Source: Luteibacter sp. OK325
GTDB taxonomy: Bacteria; Pseudomonadota; Gammaproteobacteria; Xanthomonadales; Rhodanobacteraceae
NCBI RefSeq assembly: GCF_003050935.1
Contig: NZ_QAOX01000002.1
Span: 496,001-560,000, forward strand
DNA length: 64,000 nucleotides
Direction: 5' to 3'
A program made the position numbers and the translations under genes. The notes beneath the pieces were generated by a model. The model ran no database searches. It had not been told where the DNA came from and saw nothing but the letters and a program-made list of their open reading frames with translations. This document shows, piece after piece, positions 8,641 through 17,076 of the stretch (the first letter of the stretch is position 1; every line of letters starts with the position of its first letter).

Positions 8641-9849
8641 ATGAGCAAGCAAGTGCAAGACGCCTACATCGTCGCCGCCACCCGTACCCCGGTGGGCAAG
8701 GCGCCGCGCGGCGTGTTCCGCAACACCCGTCCGGACGACCTGCTCGCGCACGTCATCCGTGCCGTGATCGAACAGGCCCCGGGCATCGACCCGGCCCTGA
8801 TCACCGACGCCGTCATCGGCTGTGCCATGCCGGAAGCCGAGCAAGGCATGAACGTGGCGCGCATCGGCGTGTTGCTGGCCGGCCTGCCCGAGCAAGTGCC
8901 CGGCGTCACCATCAACCGCTTCTGCTCGTCCGGCGTACAGGCCATCGCCATGGCCGCCGACCGCATCCGCCTGGGTGAGGCCGACCTCATGCTCGCCGGC
9001 GGTACCGAGTCGATGAGCATGGTGCCGATGATGGGCCACAAGATCGCCATGAATCCGGCGATCTTCGAGAACGACGAGAACCGTGCCATCGCCTTCGGCA
9101 TGGGCATCACCGCCGAGAAGGTCGCCGAGCGCTGGAAGGTCAGCCGCGAGGACCAGGACCGCTTCGCCCTGCAGTCGCACGAGCGTGCCTTCGCGGCCAT
9201 CGCCGCCGGCGAGTTCAAGGACGAAATTACGCCGTTCCAGCTCGACGACCGATATCCGGACCTGCTCAATCACAGCATCCGCGAAGACCGCCGCATCATC
9301 GACACCGATGAAGGCCCGCGCAAGGACACCACGTTCGAGGTGCTGAGCAAGCTGCGCCCGGTGTTCCGCAACGGCCAGTTCGGTGGTTCGGTCACCGCCG
9401 GTAATTCCTCGCAGATGTCCGACGGCGCCGGCGCCCTGCTGATCGCCAGCGAAAAGGCGATCAAGGATTACGGCCTGACCCCGCTGGCACGCTTCGTCGG
9501 CTTTTCGGTGGCCGGCGTCGCGCCCGACATCATGGGCATCGGTCCGAAGGAAGCGATTCCCAAGGCACTCAGGCAGACCGGCATCACCCAGGACCAGCTG
9601 GACTGGATCGAGCTCAACGAAGCCTTCGCCGCGCAGGCGCTGGCGGTCATTCGCGATCTCGGCCTCGACCCGTCCAAGGTGAACCCGCTCGGCGGCGCCA
9701 TCGCACTCGGCCACCCGCTCGGCGCCACCGGCGCCATCCGCGCCGCCACGCTGATCCACGGCCTGCGCCGTCGCAAACAGAAGTACGGCATGGTGACCAT
9801 GTGCATCGGCACCGGCATGGGCGCCGCAGGCATCTTCGAAGCGCTGTAA
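8641..9849 (+). CDS. fadA: Acetyl-CoA C-acyltransferase (3-ketoacyl-CoA thiolase)
   Basis: A 402-residue thiolase that cleaves 3-ketoacyl-CoA with CoA, the last step of each beta-oxidation cycle. Conserved residues are visible: nucleophilic Cys95 (NRFCSSGVQAI), His358 (ALGHPLGATGA) and the C-terminal acid/base Cys388 (MCIGTGMGAAG). A good ribosome site (AAAGGAACC) precedes the ATG. It is the last gene of the operon and is followed 14 bp later by a strong intrinsic terminator. Confidence 0.96.
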   Translation: MSKQVQDAYIVAATRTPVGKAPRGVFRNTRPDDLLAHVIRAVIEQAPGIDPALITDAVIGCAMPEAEQGMNVARIGVLLAGLPEQVPGVTINRFCSSGVQAIAMAADRIRLGEADLMLAGGTESMSMVPMMGHKIAMNPAIFENDENRAIAFGMGITAEKVAERWKVSREDQDRFALQSHERAFAAIAAGEFKDEITPFQLDDRYPDLLNHSIREDRRIIDTDEGPRKDTTFEVLSKLRPVFRNGQFGGSVTAGNSSQMSDGAGALLIASEKAIKDYGLTPLARFVGFSVAGVAPDIMGIGPKEAIPKALRQTGITQDQLDWIELNEAFAAQALAVIRDLGLDPSKVNPLGGAIALGHPLGATGAIRAATLIHGLRRRKQKYGMVTMCIGTGMGAAGIFEAL

Positions 9850-9863
9850 GGTTGGATGAAACG

Positions 9864-9891
9864 GGCCCCGGGTGACACCGGGGCCTTTTTT
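9864..9891 (+). terminator. Rho-independent terminator of the psrA-fad operon
   Basis: A perfect 8-bp GC stem (GGCCCCGG / CCGGGGCC) with a 6-nt loop followed by six T residues, directly after the thiolase stop. Confidence 0.93.
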
Positions 9892-9910
9892 GGGGCTCGA
9901 CGTAGCGGCC

Positions 9911-10024
9911 CAGAGCCTTCGGTGACGTCGCGGCGCAGAGCCTTCGGTGACGTCGCGGCGCAGAGCCTTCGGTGACGTCGCGGCGCAGAGCCTTCGGTGA
10001 CGTCGCGGCGCAGAGCCTTCGGTG
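9911..10024. repeat. 25-bp tandem repeat, 4.6 copies
   Basis: Four identical 25-bp units (9911-9935, 9936-9960, 9961-9985, 9986-10010) and a 14-bp partial fifth. Each begins CAGAGCCTTCGGTG and ends ACGTCGCGGCG. The first part equals the outer terminus of the adjacent 140-bp element, so the array looks like a reiterated element end. There is no unique spacer between units. Confidence 0.95.
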
Positions 10025-10151
10025 CCCACCCTCGCTGCTCAGACAGTCCTCCGCGCTCGGTGCGGAAGACCGCTTCGCGGCCCATGTCTTATGTGGCCTG
10101 CGGCCGCTCACTTGTGCGGAACTCGCCTCGAGGGTGGGCACCGAAGGCTCT
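10012..10151. repeat. MITE-like 140-bp element, copy A
   Basis: Bounded by a perfect 23-bp terminal inverted repeat (10012-10034 and 10129-10151; outer end AGAGCCTTCGG). The interior matches, in reverse orientation, the element at 10352-10491. It is too short to encode a transposase and no open frame looks protein-like. Its left end merges into the 25-bp tandem array. Confidence 0.85.
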
Positions 10152-10351
10152 CCCGAGCCCTGAGGTTCGCGTGGGTCGAGCCAAAGCCGCGCGACAGCAT
10201 CGTCCGCAGGCACGGCGGCACAGGAGCGAGGAAGGTGTTCGGCGACCGGGGGCCAGCCACCGCTTCCGCTTCGCCCCGGTGTTCCGGAAGCGGCCGGGGC
10301 CGACGACGGCACCACGCCACGGCTCTCCTCCCACTCAACCGTATCGTCGTG

Positions 10352-10491
10352 AGAGACCTTGGTGTCCACCCTCGAGGCGAGTTCCGCACAAGTGAGCGGC
10401 CGTAGGCTAAATAGATACATGGGCCGCGAAGCGGGCTTCCGCACCGAACGCGGAGGACTGTCTGAGCAGCGAGGGTGGGCACCAAGGTCTC
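10352..10491. repeat. MITE-like 140-bp element, copy B (inverted relative to copy A)
   Basis: The same length as copy A and matching its reverse complement with scattered substitutions and one short variable stretch near 10410. The terminal inverted repeats (10352-10374 and about 10470-10491) begin AGAGACCTTGG and carry one mismatch. The about 200 bp between the two copies (10152-10351) shows no gene. Confidence 0.82.
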
Positions 10492-10615
10492 CCCCGCGAG
10501 ACGCCCAAGTGTAGAGGGCGACGGCGAAGCCGAGCCGCCCCGCGACGCCGAAGGCGAGCCGTGTGCGAGGTGCGAAAGAGCCCCTTTTCACCTGCCCTGG
10601 CATATTCTTCAGCCC

Positions 10616-11539
10616 ATGCACGGCATCCACACCATCGACACCGGCTTTGGTCGCCCGACGTTCGACGCCGCCTACCTCGTCGTCGAACGCGGCCGCGGTG
10701 CCTTCATCGACAGCGGCACCACGCATTCACTGCCGCGCTTCCTCGACGCGATCAAGGCAGCCGACCTCGAGCCGAAAGACATCGACTGGGTCATCCTCAC
10801 GCACGTGCACCTGGACCACGCCGGCGGCGCGGGTCAGCTGATGAAGCAGTTGCCCTATGCCAGGCTCGCCGTGCATCCGCGTGGCGCGAGGCACATGATC
10901 GATCCCTCCGCGCTGATCGCCGGCGCAGCCGGGGTCTATGGCGAAGAGGAAGTCCAGCGCAGCTATGGCGAGATAGCCGCGGTGCCAGCCGGGCGTGTCG
11001 TCGAGGCGGACGACGGCTTCGTCGTCGACCTCGCTGGACGCGCCCTGCTCTGCCTCGATACCCCGGGCCACGCCCGCCATCACATCGCGATCCACGATGA
11101 CCGTTCCAACGCGTTCTTTACCGGTGACATCTTCGGCCTTTCATACCGCGAGCTCGATTCGCCCGGCGGGGCTTTCATCATTCCCACCACGTCACCGGTG
11201 CAGTTCGAACCGGATGCGGCACATCATTCGATCGACCGCATGCTCGGCTACGAGCCCGAGGCGATGTACCTCACGCACTATGGCCGCGTGACCGAGGTGG
11301 AACGCCTTGCAGGGGATCTCCACGAGACGATCGACGCCATGGTGGCCATCGCGAAGCGACACGCCGCGGCCGCCGACCGTGAGCAACGTATCGAGGCCGA
11401 CTTCGCCGACCTTTACGTGGACCGCGCGCAGCGTCAAGGCGTGACGCTGCCAAGGGACGACATTGTCACGTTGCTGAAGATCGACATCCGCCTGAATGCC
11501 CAGGGCATCGTGGTCTGGCTGGATCGGGCCCCTCGCTGA
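10616..11539 (+). CDS. MBL-fold metallo-hydrolase
   Basis: A 307-residue metallo-beta-lactamase-fold hydrolase with the metal-binding motif THVHLDHAGG (His63, His65, Asp67, His68), a further His in GHARHH and another metal Asp in FFTGDIFG. The fold covers hydrolases of thioesters, lactones and similar substrates, and the substrate cannot be read from sequence. The ATG at 10616 is chosen because the upstream part of the frame lies in repeat-derived DNA. It stands alone downstream of the repeat island and converges on the oxidoreductase at 11562. Confidence 0.88.
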   Translation: MHGIHTIDTGFGRPTFDAAYLVVERGRGAFIDSGTTHSLPRFLDAIKAADLEPKDIDWVILTHVHLDHAGGAGQLMKQLPYARLAVHPRGARHMIDPSALIAGAAGVYGEEEVQRSYGEIAAVPAGRVVEADDGFVVDLAGRALLCLDTPGHARHHIAIHDDRSNAFFTGDIFGLSYRELDSPGGAFIIPTTSPVQFEPDAAHHSIDRMLGYEPEAMYLTHYGRVTEVERLAGDLHETIDAMVAIAKRHAAAADREQRIEADFADLYVDRAQRQGVTLPRDDIVTLLKIDIRLNAQGIVVWLDRAPR

Positions 11540-11561
11540 GACCCCGCGACCAACGCAAGCC

Positions 11562-12836
11562 TCAACCTTCCAACCGCGACTTGAACCAGTCGGACAGTTC
11601 CGCCTTCCAGTACGCCCCCTGCGCAGCCAGATACCCGAACGGCCGGTGCACCGGATCCAGCCCGAAGCCCGAATAGGCCTCCATTGTCGAATCTCCGCCG
11701 GCGATCGCATCCGCCAGAGCCTCGCCCGCTGCGCAGGTCGGGGCCAGGCCATGGCCGCCGAAAGCCTGGGCGTACCACAAGCCATTTCCATGCGTTCCGA
11801 CCTGGGGCATTTCGTGGCGCGCGTAACTCATTAACCCGGACCATGCCTGCGCGATCCGGACGCCCCTGAGCGAAGGAAAGACACGTTCGAGGTCGCGCTT
11901 GAGCAGACGGGTCACCGCGGCCGGCGAGCGATCGCGGATCGAAATCCGGCCACCCCACAGCAAGCGGGTGTCCTGCAGGGGGCGGTAGTAGTCGAAGGCG
12001 AAACGCGTGTCGTAGACCGCCGCACGCGTGCGCAGGCAGGCCGCGAGGCGGTCACCCAGCGGCTCGGTCACCATCACGTACGTAGCGATAGGTAGCACGG
12101 CGCGATCGATGCGCCGATCCAGACCGGCGAGATAGCCACCACAGGCGAGGACCACCTGCGAGGTTTCGACCTCGGCGTCCCCCACCCGCAGGATCCAGCG
12201 CGGACCGTGACGCTCCAGCATGCGTACGCGCGAGCCTTCATGGATCGAAACACCTACCGCCTCGGCTGCGCGCGCCAGGCCGCGCGCATAGGCCAGTGGG
12301 TCGATGTGCAAGGCGTTGCGTTCATAGAGACCGTCGTGGTAGCGCTCGCTGTTTACGAATTCGTGCATCGCGTCGGCAGGAATCCACTGCCAGTCGGCGC
12401 CGTAGCGTTCAGCCAACAGACGTTGCCGCGAACGAAGCACCTCCGCGTCGCGGAACCAGTTGGCCCAGACGACGCCGGCATCGACCATGTCGCAATCGAT
12501 CGACAAGGCCGTAATGCGCTCGCGAATCAGGTTCACCGCATCGACGGTGCGGCCATAGAGCGCCCTGGCCCGCTCCGCTCCGGCCCGCGCCAGCAACGCC
12601 TTCTCGCCGAGCGAATAGCCGGCGAAGACGAAACCACCATTGCGCCCGGATGCACCGAAACCCACGGCGTTCGATTCGAGCAGAACGATGTCGCGCACGC
12701 CTCGCGCAGCGAGCCCCAGCGCGGTGTTCAGCCCGGCAAAACCGCCGCCCACGATCACGACCGAGGCTTCGCGCCGGCCTTCCGGCGGGGGGCGAAGCGG
12801 CGGCAGGGGAACGCGATCGTGGTACCACGACAGCAT
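11562..12836 (-). CDS. FAD-dependent oxidoreductase, DAO/PuuB-like
   Basis: A 424-residue flavoenzyme of the D-amino-acid oxidase superfamily. The dinucleotide-binding motif VVIVGGGFAGL begins about residue 27, followed by SGRNGGFVFAGYSLGE (typical of gamma-glutamylputrescine oxidase PuuB and OrdL) and the C-terminal motif GLWYAQAFGGHGLAPT. Such enzymes oxidise secondary or primary amines to imines with H2O2 release. The substrate here is unknown and no puu genes are adjacent. The start MLSWYHDRVPLPPLRPP fits the family; the frame is open further upstream only through REP and antisense DNA. Confidence 0.88.
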   Translation of the reverse strand: MLSWYHDRVPLPPLRPPPEGRREASVVIVGGGFAGLNTALGLAARGVRDIVLLESNAVGFGASGRNGGFVFAGYSLGEKALLARAGAERARALYGRTVDAVNLIRERITALSIDCDMVDAGVVWANWFRDAEVLRSRQRLLAERYGADWQWIPADAMHEFVNSERYHDGLYERNALHIDPLAYARGLARAAEAVGVSIHEGSRVRMLERHGPRWILRVGDAEVETSQVVLACGGYLAGLDRRIDRAVLPIATYVMVTEPLGDRLAACLRTRAAVYDTRFAFDYYRPLQDTRLLWGGRISIRDRSPAAVTRLLKRDLERVFPSLRGVRIAQAWSGLMSYARHEMPQVGTHGNGLWYAQAFGGHGLAPTCAAGEALADAIAGGDSTMEAYSGFGLDPVHRPFGYLAAQGAYWKAELSDWFKSRLEG

Positions 12837-12887
12837 GGGGGGCGGGGTCCTTGGGCAGGGAGCGCAGAGTTTTGCACATCCGCTGAT

Positions 12888-13000
12888 GCAGGAGCCGGCT
12901 ATGCCGGCGATGGCCTCAACAGCTAAACCGCTCCGTTGGCTTTTCGCCGCTGAAGCGGCTCCCACATGTGTTGGTTGGCGATGAATCGGCTCCTGCACAG
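12888..13000. repeat. REP cluster (three palindromes)
   Basis: Three copies of the local REP palindrome in the gap between divergent genes: 12888-12912 (GGAGCCGGCTATGCCGGCGAT), 12944-12969 in reverse with GCTGAAGC core, and 12978-13000 in reverse with ATGAATC core. Mixed orientation is typical of a BIME. Confidence 0.85.
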
Positions 13001-13034
13001 GTAAGATGTGCGAACGTCTTGACGGTGCCCTGCC

Positions 13035-13559
13035 ATGAGCCTGCTTCCCCCTATCGACCTGAAACGCTGGATCGACGAGAACCGTGCGCTGCTCAAGCCA
13101 CCGGTGGGAAACAAGTGCATTGTCGACGGCGATTTCATCATCATGATCGTCGGCGGTCCGAACGCGCGCACCGACTATCACTACGATGAAGGCCCCGAGT
13201 TCTTCTATCAGCTCGAAGGCGAGATGGTGCTCAAGGTGCAGGACGACGGCGTGGCACGGGATATCCCGATACGCGCTGGCGAGATCTTCTACCTGCCCGC
13301 ACGCACACCGCATTCGCCCCAGCGCATGCCCGACTCGATCGGGCTGGTGGTCGAGCGCCGTCGCATCGCTGGCGAGCGCGACGGGCTGCTGTGGTTCTGC
13401 GAAAACTGCAACCACAAGCTCTACGAGGAATACTTCGTCCTCGACAGCATCGAATCGGACTTTCCGCCGGTTTTCGAAAAATTCTACCGCTCCCTGGAAG
13501 CACGCACCTGCAAGCAGTGCGGCACGGTGCACCCGGTGCCAGCAAAGTACGCCGACTAA
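13035..13559 (+). CDS. nbaC: 3-hydroxyanthranilate 3,4-dioxygenase
   Basis: A 174-residue cupin enzyme that opens 3-hydroxyanthranilate to 2-amino-3-carboxymuconate semialdehyde, a precursor of quinolinate and NAD. The Fe(II) ligands are visible as His49, Glu55 and His93 ([13 protein letters not shown] and ARTPHSPQR). The bacterial-type C-terminal rubredoxin-like metal site is intact (CENC at 122-125, CKQC at 159-162). The other kynurenine-pathway genes are not in this window. Confidence 0.95.
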   Translation: MSLLPPIDLKRWIDENRALLKPPVGNKCIVDGDFIIMIVGGPNARTDYHYDEGPEFFYQLEGEMVLKVQDDGVARDIPIRAGEIFYLPARTPHSPQRMPDSIGLVVERRRIAGERDGLLWFCENCNHKLYEEYFVLDSIESDFPPVFEKFYRSLEARTCKQCGTVHPVPAKYAD

Positions 13560-13593
13560 TGTCGCGCTCTATGTAGGAGTGATGCCGCAACGC

Positions 13594-14166
13594 CTATCGC
13601 CGATGAATCGGCTCCCACATGACTTGCATGGCCAGCCACTTGGTGGCCATCCGGCGAAGCGACTGATCCGCCGCCGGATCGGCCGCCAGTTCCGCGACGG
13701 GACGCCATGCAAGGTCCAGTGATTCTTCGTTCACCGTGAACACCTCACTGCCGCGCGCGACGACGACGTAGCGCACGTCGTAATGCCAGTGTTCCGGTTC
13801 GTCTCGACGCGCCGGAATCACGTGCAGGTCCATGTCGAAGATCTCAGGCAGCACCTCGAGATCGACCAGCCCGGACTCCTCCTGCGCTTCGCGGAGGGCG
13901 ACGTTCGGCAGTTCTGCGTCGCCGTCGGCATGGCCGCCCAGCTGTAGCCAGCGCTGCAGCTTGCGATGGTGCATCAGCAGGACGCGCTCGCCATCGGCGC
14001 TCACCAGCCACGCGGAGCCGGTGAAATGCCCGGCCTGCGTTTCGCGATGAAACGGACGCGGCTCGCCGCGCAGCCAGTCGTTGAACCGGGCCACGTCCGG
14101 CTCGCCGGGAAAGCGACTCGCATAGCCTGCGAATGCCTGGGACAGGGTCAGGTATGGATGGTCCAT
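13594..14166 (-). CDS. Nudix hydrolase
   Basis: A 190-residue hydrolase for nucleoside-diphosphate-linked substrates. The Nudix box lies at about residues 78-100 (GGHADGDAELPNVALREAQE then ESGL), with the catalytic REAQEESG core. The last eight residues, WEPIHRR preceded by VM, are the translation of a REP element, which also brings the TAG stop, so the original C-terminus probably ended near residue 180. The substrate is not predictable. It converges with nbaC across the REP. Confidence 0.88.
   Translation of the reverse strand: MDHPYLTLSQAFAGYASRFPGEPDVARFNDWLRGEPRPFHRETQAGHFTGSAWLVSADGERVLLMHHRKLQRWLQLGGHADGDAELPNVALREAQEESGLVDLEVLPEIFDMDLHVIPARRDEPEHWHYDVRYVVVARGSEVFTVNEESLDLAWRPVAELAADPAADQSLRRMATKWLAMQVMWEPIHRR
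13595..13620. repeat. REP element overlapping the Nudix gene end
   Basis: One REP copy in reverse orientation (TCGCCGATGAATCGGCTCCC). Read on the minus strand it encodes the last residues of the Nudix protein and brings the stop next to it. A degenerate half copy (GTAGGAGTGATGCCG) lies at 13573-13587. Confidence 0.85.
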
Positions 14167-14321
14167 GGCGAGGGCTCGGATGACAGGCGCGGAATTCTCG
14201 CACGTCTTTTTCAGACAAGTCCGATGTTGGTCGCTGGCATCACCTGTCTAGGATGGTCTCCCGCGCACATGAAGTGCGTTGGTCATCCGCAGCACTGGCT
14301 GCAAATCGCAAGGAAAAGCGC

Positions 14322-15278
14322 ATGTCGCCCCATCGTCTTCTCGCCGCCGCCCTGGTCGCCGGCATCGTGCCCGCCGCCGCCCTGGCCGCACCGGATCATA
14401 CTGAAGCCAACTTCACCGGCCCCCTCGTCACACCGGCGGTCAATACGCTTCCCGCCAACTCGGTCAATGTCGAGCCGTACCTCATTCACACCAATAGCCG
14501 TGGCTGGTATGACGGCGACGGCAACCGCCATGCCGAGAAGCCGACGATTCGCCAATGGCAGGTTGCGGTCCCCATCATCTATGGCCTCACCGACAACATC
14601 TCGGTGCAGGTCACGCTCAACGCGGCGCGAACCTCGGTCGGTGGCAGTCATAGCGATGGCCTGCGCATGGGTGATTCCGCCGTACGCGTGCAGACACGTC
14701 TAAAGGCCCCCGAGGCTGACGGCACCGGGCTCGTGCTTGCCGCATCGCTGGCGCAGCGCCTGCCTACCGGCAAGTACCACCACCTCGATACCAATGCCCT
14801 GAACGGCGTGGGTGACGGCGCCAGACGCACCACGCTCGCCCTCGGCGCCCAGGAGCTCCATTGGCTAAACAACGGCCATGCGCTGCGCTGGCGTGGCCAG
14901 CTGGCATGGAGTCCGGCGCCCGGTCGCGTACGCCTTCGCGGCCCCAGTGTCTACAACACCCCCGCTGGCTTTTACGGCTACGCACGGCCCGGTGAAACCT
15001 GGAGCGCCTCGCTGGCCGCCGAGTACGTGCTTGACTCCCGCTGGGTACTGGTCGGTGAAGGCATCTGGAATCGCGCAAGCGGCGCCCGTGTCGATGGAAC
15101 GGCAGGCGGCCACGGGAAATACGCCTATTACCCGGCCCATGCCTTCAGCCTCGCGCCCGCCGTGGAATACCACTTCAGCCCCAGGGTCGGTCTGATCGCC
15201 GGCGTCCAGTTCAGCGTCGGCGGCCGTAACGCCACCGATTATGTTGCACCGCAAGTCGCACTGAACATGGTCTTCTGA
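14322..15278 (+). CDS. Outer membrane beta-barrel protein (transporter-like), unknown ligand
   Basis: A 318-residue exported protein. A signal peptide (MSPHRLLAAALVAGIVPAAALA) ends about residue 22. The mature part is rich in alternating aromatic/polar beta strands and ends in a terminal Phe (VALNMVF), the usual outer-membrane sorting signature. It resembles the MetA-pathway/DUF3187-like transporter barrels found in proteobacteria, but no ligand can be named. A strong ribosome site (AAGGAAAAG) fixes the ATG at 14322. Confidence 0.75.
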   Translation: MSPHRLLAAALVAGIVPAAALAAPDHTEANFTGPLVTPAVNTLPANSVNVEPYLIHTNSRGWYDGDGNRHAEKPTIRQWQVAVPIIYGLTDNISVQVTLNAARTSVGGSHSDGLRMGDSAVRVQTRLKAPEADGTGLVLAASLAQRLPTGKYHHLDTNALNGVGDGARRTTLALGAQELHWLNNGHALRWRGQLAWSPAPGRVRLRGPSVYNTPAGFYGYARPGETWSASLAAEYVLDSRWVLVGEGIWNRASGARVDGTAGGHGKYAYYPAHAFSLAPAVEYHFSPRVGLIAGVQFSVGGRNATDYVAPQVALNMVF

Positions 15279-15494
15279 CCATCGTGGTTTGCCCGAGCAC
15301 AACCGCCGCAAGTCATGGTCGACATCCGCAACTCCTGTATGTAATGCGTTGGCGTGCCTCGCATTGCAACTTGTACGCCCTTGCCCCGCTGGGCTATGGT
15401 GCCGTGCCAGCGCTTCAGGGCAGCTGCGTGTCCACCGTAACTCACGCGGCGGTCCCAATAATAAAAGGCAACATTCCGGCAGTAGGGGAGACAC

Positions 15495-16988
15495 ATGTTG
15501 AAACACCTGTTCGCGACGCATCCGATCGAGGCCGCGCCGCACGTAGACGCTGGTGAGCACATTGAAACCGGCGCACATGCAAACAATGGCGAGCTCAAGC
15601 GGGTACTCACCGCGAAGCATCTGGTTCTTCTCGGCGTCGGCGCCGTCATCGGCGCAGGTATCTTCGTCATCACCGGCCAGGCCGCCGCGCTTCATGCCGG
15701 CCCTGCCCTGGTCATCAGCTTCCTCATCGCCGGTTTCGCCTGCGCCCTTGCAGGCCTGTGCTACGCCGAATTCGCGGCCATGCTTCCGGTTTCCGGCAGC
15801 GCCTACTCCTATTCCTATGCCACGCTCGGCGAGTATGTCGCCTGGTTCGTCGGCTGGAACCTCGTCCTTGAATACCTCTTCGCCGCTGCCACCGTAGCCG
15901 CGGGCTGGTCGGGGTACTTCAACGAGATGCTGGGGATGGTCGGCCATCTGGTCGGCACCAACCTCGAGCTGCCCACGCAGCTTGCCTCGGCGCCGTTCCA
16001 GTTCGTCGAGGGCCACATCCAGGCCACCGGCACGCTGATCAACCTGCCGGCCGTGGTCATCATCGCCGCGCTGTCGGGCCTGTGCTACGTCGGCATCACG
16101 CAGTCCGCCTTCGTCAACTCGATCATCGTGACGATCAAGGTCACGGTCATCCTGCTGTTCCTTGCCTTCGCCATCCAGGTGATCAACCCGGCCAACTGGC
16201 ATCCGTTCATTCCGGCATCTGAAGGCCCGGGCGCGTTCGGCTGGGGCGGCATCTTCCGCGCCGCGACCATCGTGTTCTTCTCGTATGTCGGCTTCGACGC
16301 GGTATCGACCGCCGCCGGTGAAGCGAAGAACCCGCAGCGCGACATGCCCATCGGCATCCTTGGCTCGCTGGCCGTCTGCACCGTGCTGTACATCGCCGTG
16401 GCGCTCGTCCTTACCGGTATCGCCCCGTTCCGCATGCTCAACACGCCTGAGCCGGTCGCTACCGCGCTTGGCCTGTACCCGCAACTGTCGTGGCTGAAGG
16501 CGCTGGTCATCCTCGGTGCGATCACCGGCCTGTCCTCGGTCATCCTCGTGATGCTCATGGGCCTGCCGCGCATTTTCTTCTCGATGGCGAAAGACGGCCT
16601 GCTCCCGAACACCATGGCCAAGGTGCATCCGAAGTTCCGCACGCCTTACATCGGCACGATCATCGTCGGTGTCGCCGCAGCTGCCATGGCCGGCCTGTTC
16701 CCGGTCAGCGTGCTCGGTGAGCTGGTCTCGATGGGCACCCTGCTCGCGTTCGCCACTGTCTGCATCGGTGTGCTGATCCTGCGTTACACCCGTCCGGACC
16801 TGAAGCGCAGCTTCCGCGTGCCGTTCGTGTGGCCGATCACCATCATCGGCGCGGTCTCCTGCGTCTACCTTTTCTGGCAGGCCTTCGAAGAGCATTGGCG
16901 CCTGATGCTCGGCTGGATCGTCATCGGCCAGCTGATCTACTTCCTGTACGGCTACGGGCACAGCAAGCTGCGCAAGTCGCTCGGCTGA
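15495..16988 (+). CDS. APC-family amino acid permease (first of two paralogues)
   Basis: A 497-residue inner-membrane transporter with about 12 hydrophobic segments. The first segment carries the substrate-binding glycine motif GVGAVIGAGIFVITG. Other family signatures are LCYAEFAAMLPVSGSAY, FFSYVGFDAVSTAAGEAKNP and MAKDGLLPNTMAKVHP. It resembles YfnA/CAT-type cationic or neutral amino-acid permeases. GGGGAG precedes the ATG. An intrinsic terminator separates it from its paralogue, so the pair is probably transcribed separately. Confidence 0.9.
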   Translation: MLKHLFATHPIEAAPHVDAGEHIETGAHANNGELKRVLTAKHLVLLGVGAVIGAGIFVITGQAAALHAGPALVISFLIAGFACALAGLCYAEFAAMLPVSGSAYSYSYATLGEYVAWFVGWNLVLEYLFAAATVAAGWSGYFNEMLGMVGHLVGTNLELPTQLASAPFQFVEGHIQATGTLINLPAVVIIAALSGLCYVGITQSAFVNSIIVTIKVTVILLFLAFAIQVINPANWHPFIPASEGPGAFGWGGIFRAATIVFFSYVGFDAVSTAAGEAKNPQRDMPIGILGSLAVCTVLYIAVALVLTGIAPFRMLNTPEPVATALGLYPQLSWLKALVILGAITGLSSVILVMLMGLPRIFFSMAKDGLLPNTMAKVHPKFRTPYIGTIIVGVAAAAMAGLFPVSVLGELVSMGTLLAFATVCIGVLILRYTRPDLKRSFRVPFVWPITIIGAVSCVYLFWQAFEEHWRLMLGWIVIGQLIYFLYGYGHSKLRKSLG

Positions 16989-17001
16989 TAGAAACGAACC
17001 G

Positions 17002-17037
17002 GGAAAGGCCGGCGGTCACCCGCCGGCCTTTCCTTTT
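17002..17037 (+). terminator. Rho-independent terminator between the permease genes
   Basis: A perfect 14-bp stem (GGAAAGGCCGGCGG and its complement) with a 4-nt loop, then TTTT. It starts 13 bp after the first permease stop. Confidence 0.93.
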
Positions 17038-17076
17038 GCGACTATTCTCTCCATGACACTTCTTTCCGGGCCGTCC

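Noticed and set aside
9911-10024. Regular short repeats that could be read as a CRISPR array
   Set aside because: The 25-bp units are directly contiguous with no unique spacers, no leader and no cas genes.
8464-10029. 521-residue minus-strand open frame over the thiolase gene
   Set aside because: It is antisense to a well-supported thiolase, runs through the terminator and tandem repeat, and has no recognisable domain. High-GC DNA gives such shadows.
14865-16961. 698-residue minus-strand open frame over the first permease
   Set aside because: Antisense to a clear membrane transporter; composition (Asp/Arg/Gly/His-rich, no domain) is that of a shadow frame.
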